A stretch of DNA of 64,000 nt from Pseudolactococcus insecticola (GTDB lineage: Bacteria; Bacillota; Bacilli; Lactobacillales; Streptococcaceae). Within the stretch, counting starts at the first letter, position 1. Every line of letters starts with the position of its first letter. A program made the translations under genes and the position numbers. Location of the stretch: the NCBI RefSeq assembly GCF_011170065.1, contig NZ_BLLH01000008.1, positions 1 through 64,000 of the forward strand, in the 5' to 3' direction. Below the pieces are notes generated by a model, which was given only the letters and a program-made list of their open reading frames with translations, had not been told where the DNA came from and ran no database searches. This document shows positions 58,622-64,000 of this stretch, one piece after another.

Positions 58622-60364
58622 ATGAAACGTACATTATACGCGGGCGCTGTCCGCTCAGAAAACATTGGTCAAACAGTGACTTTGACAGGTTGGGTATCAC
58701 GCAGACGTGATCTTGGCGGTCTGATTTTTATCGATTTGCGTGATCGCGAAGGTATCATGCAGCTCGTGATTAACCCAGAAAATGTGTCGTCAGAAGTGCT
58801 TTCGACAGCTGAAAGTCTGCGTAGCGAATTTGTCATCGAAGTAAGAGGACAAGTCATCGCTAGAAGCCAAGCAAATGATAAACTTGCGACGGGCCAAGTT
58901 GAGCTTGAAGTCGCATCACTCGTCGTTTTGAACACGGCGAAAACGACACCTTTTGAGATCAAAGATGACTTGGAAGCAAGTGATGACACGCGCATGCGTT
59001 ATCGCTACCTTGATTTGCGTCGTCCTGAAATGCTCAAAAATTTCAAACTGCGCCATAATGTCACAAAAAGTATCCGTCATTATCTGGATGATTTAGATTT
59101 TATTGACGTTGAAACACCAATTTTAACGAAGTCAACGCCTGAGGGTGCGCGTGACTATCTGGTGCCAAGTCGCCTGTCAGAAGGGCATTTTTATGCGCTA
59201 CCACAGTCGCCTCAAATCACCAAACAACTTTTGATGAATGCTGGTTTTGACCGTTATTATCAGATTGTCAAATGCTTCCGTGATGAGGATTTGCGTGGGG
59301 ACCGTCAGCCTGAGTTTACACAGGTCGACCTGGAAACATCTTTTCTTGATGAAAAAGACATTCAGGACTTGACTGAGGGCCTCATTGCCAAAGTCATGAA
59401 AGACACGAAAAATATCGACGTGACCCTGCCTTTTCCACGTATGAGTTACGATGATGCCATGAATCAATATGGTTCTGACAAGCCTGACACCCGCTTTGAT
59501 ATGCTGCTTTCTGACGTGTCAGAAGTCGTCAAAAAAGCGGATTTCAAAGTTTTCTCTGAAGCACCAGTCGTCAAAGCAATCGTTGTTAAAGCCGCCGCTG
59601 ACAAATACTCACGCAAAGACATCGACAAACTGACAGAATTTGCCAAGCAATTTGGCGCCAAAGGCCTTGCCTGGGTTAAGTTTGTAGCTGGCGAATTTGC
59701 CGGACCTATCGCAAAATTCCTGCCAGAAATCTCGTCAGAACTGGCTGATTACTTAACCCTGTCTGACAATGACCTCGTGTTATTTGTAGCTGATACGCTT
59801 GATGTTGCAAATGCAACGCTAGGTGCGCTTCGCAGCCGTATTGCACGGGAGCAGGACTTGATAGATCCAGACAAGTTTAATTTTCTGTGGGTCATTGATT
59901 GGCCAATGTTTGAGTGGTCTGACGAAGAAAATCGCTATATGAGTGCCCACCACCCATTTACCCTGCCAACAGCAGAAAGCGCACATGAACTTGAGGGCGA
60001 CTTGAGTAAAGTACGCGCTGTGGCCTATGATATCGTGCTGAATGGCTATGAGCTCGGTGGTGGCAGCCTGCGGATCAACCACAAAGACCTGCAAGAACGC
60101 ATGCTAAAAGCGCTAGGTTTCACAGCTGAGTCAGCACAAGAACAGTTTGGCTTCTTGCTTGAGGCGATGGACTACGGCTTTCCACCACATGGCGGCCTTG
60201 CAATCGGACTTGATCGCTTTATCATGCTACTTGCCGGCAAGGATAATATCCGCGAAGTCATCGCTTTCCCTAAAAATAATAAGGCGAGCGACCCGATGAC
60301 GCAGGCACCAAGCACCGTTTCAAGTAAGCAACTGGCTGAACTCAGCCTGAAAATCGGACAATAA
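58622..60364 (+). CDS. aspS: Aspartyl-tRNA synthetase
   Basis: A 580-residue bacterial-type class IIb synthetase: N-terminal OB-fold ([26 protein letters not shown]), catalytic core with motif 2 [22 protein letters not shown] near residue 215, the GAD insertion domain (about 290-410), and motif 3 [16 protein letters not shown] near 525. Ribosome site is weak (AGAAAG). Cotranscribed with hisS behind the T-box, so histidine status also affects aspS. Confidence 0.97.
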   Translation: MKRTLYAGAVRSENIGQTVTLTGWVSRRRDLGGLIFIDLRDREGIMQLVINPENVSSEVLSTAESLRSEFVIEVRGQVIARSQANDKLATGQVELEVASLVVLNTAKTTPFEIKDDLEASDDTRMRYRYLDLRRPEMLKNFKLRHNVTKSIRHYLDDLDFIDVETPILTKSTPEGARDYLVPSRLSEGHFYALPQSPQITKQLLMNAGFDRYYQIVKCFRDEDLRGDRQPEFTQVDLETSFLDEKDIQDLTEGLIAKVMKDTKNIDVTLPFPRMSYDDAMNQYGSDKPDTRFDMLLSDVSEVVKKADFKVFSEAPVVKAIVVKAAADKYSRKDIDKLTEFAKQFGAKGLAWVKFVAGEFAGPIAKFLPEISSELADYLTLSDNDLVLFVADTLDVANATLGALRSRIAREQDLIDPDKFNFLWVIDWPMFEWSDEENRYMSAHHPFTLPTAESAHELEGDLSKVRAVAYDIVLNGYELGGGSLRINHKDLQERMLKALGFTAESAQEQFGFLLEAMDYGFPPHGGLAIGLDRFIMLLAGKDNIREVIAFPKNNKASDPMTQAPSTVSSKQLAELSLKIGQ

Positions 60365-60373
60365 ACCACAATT

Positions 60374-61252
60374 ATGATAAATGCGATCAAAAATCTCTCC
60401 ATCGAAAAACTGACGCAGAAACTCTCAGCATCAGTCGTTTATGCGATTTTATCATCTGTCGCACTGAATTTCTTTTTTCAGCCTGGGCACGTTTACTCAA
60501 GTGGTATCACAGGTTTAGCACAGATTTTAACGACGATTTCTTACAATGTCGTGGGTCGCAATATCCCAGTTTCTATCACCTTGTATGCGCTGAATCTGCC
60601 TTTATTGATCTTGGCCTGGCTGAAAATCGGGAAACGTTTTACGATTTATACGGTCATCACTGTTACGCTGAGCTCAGTTTTTATCCACTTTATTCCGAGT
60701 TTTACCTTATCGACGGATCCGATTATCAACGCTGTATTTGGTGGCGCTGTCATGGGTTCTGGTATCGGCTATGCGCTTCGCAGCGGGATTTCGAGTGGTG
60801 GGACGGACATCGTTAGTCTCTATGTTCGCAAAAAAACGGGTCGTCAAGTCGGACATATCAGTCTGATTTTTAACGGCGTGATCGTGATTATTGCTGGGGT
60901 TCTCTTTGGCTGGCAATATATGTTCTACTCGCTTTTGACAATCTTTGTCTCAAGTCGGGTGACTGACGCCATTTACACCAAACAAAAGAAAATGCAGGCG
61001 ACAATCGTGACGAAAAAGCCAGAGCTTGTCACGAAAACCCTGCATGAAAAGCTGCATCGCGGTGTCACAGTTGTGAACTCAGCAGAAGGTGGCTACACAC
61101 ATGATAATCTAAGCGTGCTCATCACCATCATCACGCAGGCAGAATATCAGGATTTCAAGTATATCATGAAAAAAATCGACCCCACGGCTTTCGTTTCCAT
61201 CGCTGAAAATGTCAAAGTTTTGGGCAGATTTGTCGAGGATGAAGCAGTTTGA
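60374..61252 (+). CDS. YitT family membrane protein (first)
   Basis: A 292-residue protein with five to six helices (the YitT/DUF161 membrane module, motif SGISSGGTDIVSLYVRKK near residue 135) and a C-terminal cytoplasmic DUF2179 domain (about 215-292). The biochemical role of the family is unknown. It starts 9 bases after aspS without a clear ribosome site and ends before an attenuator hairpin. Confidence 0.85.
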   Translation: MINAIKNLSIEKLTQKLSASVVYAILSSVALNFFFQPGHVYSSGITGLAQILTTISYNVVGRNIPVSITLYALNLPLLILAWLKIGKRFTIYTVITVTLSSVFIHFIPSFTLSTDPIINAVFGGAVMGSGIGYALRSGISSGGTDIVSLYVRKKTGRQVGHISLIFNGVIVIIAGVLFGWQYMFYSLLTIFVSSRVTDAIYTKQKKMQATIVTKKPELVTKTLHEKLHRGVTVVNSAEGGYTHDNLSVLITIITQAEYQDFKYIMKKIDPTAFVSIAENVKVLGRFVEDEAV

Positions 61253-61271
61253 GAATGATTATGACGATAAG

Positions 61272-61298
61272 ACTGAGCGAAATAGCGCTCAGTTTTTC
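61272..61298 (+). terminator. Hairpin between the two yitT genes
   Basis: ACTGAGCG pairs with CGCTCAGT, followed by five T. It probably attenuates transcription between the paralogues. Confidence 0.8.
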
Positions 61299-61317
61299 AA
61301 AATAGAAAGTAGGCAGT

Positions 61318-62178
61318 ATGTCAAAAGAAATCAAATTTAAACCGTTAAATTTCTTGATGATCGCACTTGGAACCGCGATTTACGCCTTTGGCTTTGTGAA
61401 TTTCAACATGGCAAATCACTTGGCAGAAGGCGGTGTGAGTGGGATTACTTTGATTTTTCATGCTTTGTTTCAGATCAATCCAGCCTACACGCAGCTGATT
61501 TTGAACATCCCGCTTTTCATCCTTGGCATCAAGATATTCGGCAAAAAAGGACTTGTTTACACGATCTATGGGACGGTCACTATGTCATTTTTCATCTGGT
61601 TGTTTCAGAGGGTTGGGATTAGTATCAATATTGATCACGATAATCTCATTGCGGCTTTACTTGCTGGCGTTTTTGCTGGGATTGGCGGCGGTCTTGTCTT
61701 CCGGTTTGACGGAACAACAGGCGGTGTCGATATTATTGGTAGATTTTTTGAAGAGAAGTATGGCTTTCAGATGGGGCGTACCCTGCTCGTTGCTGACTTT
61801 TTAGTTCTTGCGACAAGCCTGATTTACATTGACATCAAACACATGATGTATACGCTGATTGCAAGTTTCGTGTTTAGTCAGGTGGTCGGTATCGTCCAAA
61901 CGGGCGGCTATACGGTACGCGGCATGATTATCATCACTGACAAACACGCCGAGATTGCATCGAAAATCCTTGCTGATATTGATCGAGGCGCGACCTATCT
62001 ACACGGCGAGGGTGCCTACTCTGGTGAATCTAAAAATGTCCTCTATGTCGTGCTAAATCCTCAGGAAATCATCGCCGTCAAGCGTATTTTGCAAGATGTT
62101 GACCCGCAGGCATTTGTATCCATCATCAATGTCCACGAGGTTGTGGGTAGCGGCTTTACTTATGCTGTTAAGAAGTGA
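61318..62178 (+). CDS. YitT family membrane protein (second)
   Basis: A 286-residue paralogue of the preceding protein with the same layout: YitT membrane module (RFDGTTGGVDIIGRFFEEK near residue 137) and a C-terminal DUF2179 domain (GRGATYLHGEGAYSG-like segment near 225). The proteins differ widely, so the duplication is old. No ribosome site stronger than GAAAG. A long terminator follows. Confidence 0.85.
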   Translation: MSKEIKFKPLNFLMIALGTAIYAFGFVNFNMANHLAEGGVSGITLIFHALFQINPAYTQLILNIPLFILGIKIFGKKGLVYTIYGTVTMSFFIWLFQRVGISINIDHDNLIAALLAGVFAGIGGGLVFRFDGTTGGVDIIGRFFEEKYGFQMGRTLLVADFLVLATSLIYIDIKHMMYTLIASFVFSQVVGIVQTGGYTVRGMIIITDKHAEIASKILADIDRGATYLHGEGAYSGESKNVLYVVLNPQEIIAVKRILQDVDPQAFVSIINVHEVVGSGFTYAVKK

Positions 62179-62205
62179 AGGGAACTACTAAGTGTTGCAA
62201 TAAGT

Positions 62206-62246
62206 ACCAAAAAAGCATCTAGTTTAGACTAGGTGCTTTTTTGGTT
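62206..62246 (+). terminator. Strong terminator after the second yitT gene
   Basis: An 18-bp stem (ACCAAAAAAGCATCTAGT with ACTAGGTGCTTTTTTGGT, one G-T pair) around TTAG. Nearly symmetrical, so it may also end transcription of the Rgg gene arriving from the right. Confidence 0.93.
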
Positions 62247-62283
62247 TTCAGGACACTCAAAATGATAGTATTACATATTTTTA

Positions 62284-63321
62284 TCATGATTTTCGGGGGG
62301 GGGGGGGGGTAAGTAAATTGTAATCTTTTGGAATATTTAAATCTAGACGCCATTTTGATATAGACTGTTTTAATTCGTTAATATCAGACATAAACATTTC
62401 TGATACAGATAACAGGGGGGCATCAGTTTCTGGACGTGATGAAAATGGAGCGGTATCGTACAAGTATTCGACTGTTGACATTAGTTTGATGCTGTTTTTT
62501 TCAGCTGCTTCAGTGCGTCCGATTAAATAAAAATAGACAATTTCGTAGTATCGTTGTAGTGTTGCGACATGGATAACCATAGTGCTAGGCGTAGCATGTT
62601 GAACGGCAGCATAGGCATAGTTTATGGTACTAATCTGACGTGATTCGACCGCACGAGTAAATAAAAAGCCGCGGAACATAGTAATCATCATAATCGTTTC
62701 GTAGTCATCAAGTGCAACATTGTAACGTTTATCAAGCTCTCCGACTAGCGTTGCTAATATAGATGAATCATTGAAGTCATCATTCACGATAATATAGAAT
62801 AAAGAATTTAGCTCATAGCTTTGCCAGACATCACGCGCCATGATAGCAGAATAAAACTTGTCAAAATATGCCTTATAACCCGTCGTGTCTCCTTTGAGAC
62901 TGGCAATGCACAGGTCAATATAATCAATAGTAATCGGAAAAAATTCGGAAATGTACTTATTTTCTTTGAGAGTGTTCAGTATAGCTAAGCTCTCGTCAAT
63001 TTTTGAGTCGTCATTTTGAGCGAGCACAAATATTGCATTGATTGACATGATAATTTGATTAATATCGTAACTTGTATACTTTGTGGCAGCTGTAACATTA
63101 TGGGGTTGAAAATCGTAAAAAGTAGCAGGCTTAAAAAGCATTTTTTTACTCTCTTCGGGTGTTATATTGAGTAGCATGATAAGAGACGTATAGTCGCTCA
63201 GTGAAAAACTTGTTTCACCACGTAGGAGACGATAGTATTTATTTTTACTGATACCGTGTTTCTCTAAGTCTTTGATTTTGATTTTTTTATCTTTTCTGAT
63301 TTCATCAAGTTCTTGCAGCAT
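62284..63321 (-). CDS. Rgg/GadR/MutR-like transcriptional regulator
   Basis: A 345-residue regulator with an N-terminal helix-turn-helix (about 1-60, KIKDLEKHGISKNKYYRLLRG) and a long helical C-terminal region (about 70-320) of the TPR-like repeat type that binds peptides in Rgg proteins. It is longer than the usual 280-300 residues. The C-terminal codons contain an uninterrupted run of 15 C on the coding strand, giving TPPPPRKS. It is divergent from a large surface-protein gene, its probable target. The family is assigned from architecture and context; HTH similarity is moderate. Confidence 0.75.
   Translation of the reverse strand: MLQELDEIRKDKKIKIKDLEKHGISKNKYYRLLRGETSFSLSDYTSLIMLLNITPEESKKMLFKPATFYDFQPHNVTAATKYTSYDINQIIMSINAIFVLAQNDDSKIDESLAILNTLKENKYISEFFPITIDYIDLCIASLKGDTTGYKAYFDKFYSAIMARDVWQSYELNSLFYIIVNDDFNDSSILATLVGELDKRYNVALDDYETIMMITMFRGFLFTRAVESRQISTINYAYAAVQHATPSTMVIHVATLQRYYEIVYFYLIGRTEAAEKNSIKLMSTVEYLYDTAPFSSRPETDAPLLSVSEMFMSDINELKQSISKWRLDLNIPKDYNLLTPPPPRKS
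62295..62309 (+). repeat. 15-base poly-G tract in the 3' end of the Rgg-like gene
   Basis: Fifteen consecutive G on the plus strand (C on the coding strand). Current reading ends PPPPRKS. A tract of 14 would read on for about 7 different residues, and one of 16 for about 24 residues through the downstream terminator region. Confidence 0.95.
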
Positions 63322-63364
63322 ATTTTATCTCCAAACGCTTCAGTTATTTTCCTGTATGTTAATA

Positions 63365-63411
63365 TTAGCACATTTGTTTTAGATGTCAAAGAGTGGTGCT
63401 AAAATTAGCAC
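63365..63411. promoter_or_regulatory. Three TTAGCAC half-sites between the Rgg-like gene and the adhesin
   Basis: TTAGCAC (63365-63371), then the palindrome GTGCTAA-AA-TTAGCAC (63396-63411). The palindrome sits just upstream of the T-rich -35 region of the adhesin. It is a probable binding site for the neighbouring regulator. A -10-like GATAAT is at 63438-63443. Confidence 0.6.
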
Positions 63412-63492
63412 GTTTTTTTTTTGTTGCCCTCTTTCTTGATAATATGGACTAAGGAACTAAAAAAGTTCAAAAAAATAAAGAGGTTTTTAAAA

Positions 63493-64000
63493 ATGAAGCA
63501 AATTCAGAGTAATTCAGCGGTATTGACATATGATAGTGTGGGTAATGCTGCAAATCCAATCAAATCTGCTAATAAAAAGGTGTCACATTTTCGTGCGTGG
63601 AAGTCTGGGAAGATTTGGCTTTATGCAGCAGGGGTGATGCTGGTATCGGCAATGACATCAGTTGGTTTGCCAGATAATATCAGTCATACTTTGCCAAAAA
63701 TGGCGCAGGGTTCGAGAGTTTATGCGGATACAATTGAAAAAGATACCTCTTTTTTGAGTAATCTTGTAATCACTTCTGAAAATGGCTATGATCCGACATA
63801 TTTTAACCAATATTCAAATGTCGAACTGACTGCAGACTGGGTATTGGGGGATTATCAAAAGGGTGACACGGTCAATTTTGCATTTGATACGACCTATGTG
63901 TCAGTTGCAAATCAGATTAGTTTTAATTTATATGCGAATCAAACAGATGCTGATGGCAATGAGGTGTTAGATGCTGATGGCAATCCAGTCAAAATTTCAG
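63493..64000 (+). CDS. Large surface adhesin, N-terminal part (continues beyond window)
   Basis: An open frame from ATG 63493 to the end of the window (169 residues seen). Residues about 34-75 form a KxYKxGKxW-type signal peptide (FRAWKSGKIWLYAAGVM), as in secreted, wall-anchored adhesins of streptococci and lactobacilli. The mature start, from about 78, has LSNLVITSENGYDP and VELTADWVLGDYQKGDTVNF, resembling the first Ig-like adhesion domain of MSCRAMM proteins. GAGG lies upstream at 63480. No stop is reached; a C-terminal LPxTG anchor is expected but not seen. Confidence 0.75.
   Translation, partial: MKQIQSNSAVLTYDSVGNAANPIKSANKKVSHFRAWKSGKIWLYAAGVMLVSAMTSVGLPDNISHTLPKMAQGSRVYADTIEKDTSFLSNLVITSENGYDPTYFNQYSNVELTADWVLGDYQKGDTVNFAFDTTYVSVANQISFNLYANQTDADGNEVLDADGNPVKIS

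Noticed and set aside
63365-63402. TTAGCAC ... GTGCTAA as a CIRCE element
   Set aside because: CIRCE requires TTAGCACTC-N9-GAGTGCTAA. Here the arms are 24 bases apart and lack the CTC/GAG ends, unlike the true CIRCE at 30753.

Overview
The window is a contiguous stretch of a Gram-positive, moderately AT-rich chromosome of a Streptococcaceae member, most likely Lactococcus or the closely related Pseudolactococcus group. The pointers are gene content and order: an 846-residue PepN (the length I recall for Lactococcus), pepT and pepA, the rml plus rgp rhamnan cluster, the pepA/DUF4651/thioredoxin/ytpR/ssb block, yfmF-yfmH-rodZ-pgsA, T-box-hisS-aspS, an Rgg-type regulator, a KxYKxGKxW signal peptide, and many extended -10 (TGnTATAAT) promoters. 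The genus is an inference; no rRNA is present to confirm it. I see no prophage, insertion sequence or CRISPR array.

Layout. 1-2480: tRNA-Arg, tRNA-Pro and the rsmD-coaD-PDZ/Lon protease operon. 2480-11000: adhE with a dense control region, a DUF2798 membrane protein behind a promoter-hairpin-terminator leader, a DUF4649 protein, rpsB-tsf behind a structured leader, ezrA and a VIT-family transporter. 11000-22100: rmlA-rmlC-rmlD-rmlB followed by rgpA-rgpB-rgpC-rgpD-GT4-rgpF, which make and export a rhamnose-rich cell-wall polysaccharide. 22100-27850: an accessory wall module. It holds three secreted proteins sharing the same DUF5648-type repeats with different C-terminal domains (unknown, Amidase_5 hydrolase, glycerophosphodiesterase) and an LtaS-like phosphoglycerol transferase. 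Its first promoter carries five TCTA repeats exactly between the -35 and -10.

27850-45540: housekeeping blocks: pepA (minus), DUF4651, thioredoxin, ytpR, ssb, groES-groEL under CIRCE, tag, purA, pepN, rplU-prp-rpmA, pepT, uspA (minus), a small basic protein, a Na+/H+ antiporter, and cysteine desulfurase-thiI. 45540-47200: a DHA2-type efflux pump behind a duplicated 45-bp palindrome-bearing element. 47200-62250: tyrS (minus)/pbp1b, recF-yaaA (minus)/yfmF-yfmH-rodZ-pgsA, T-box hisS, two tiny membrane proteins, aspS and two YitT proteins. 62250-64000: an Rgg-like regulator (minus) whose 3' end contains a 15-base poly-G tract, a three-half-site operator region, and the start of a large surface adhesin that runs off the window.

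The strongest novel signals are the repeat-tuned promoter at 22136-22168 in front of the wall module, the poly-G tract in the adhesin-linked Rgg gene, the duplicated operator before the efflux pump, and three divergent gene pairs that share a 25-bp back-to-back extended -10 promoter with an invariant 7-bp centre. Several of those promoters imply leaderless mRNAs.
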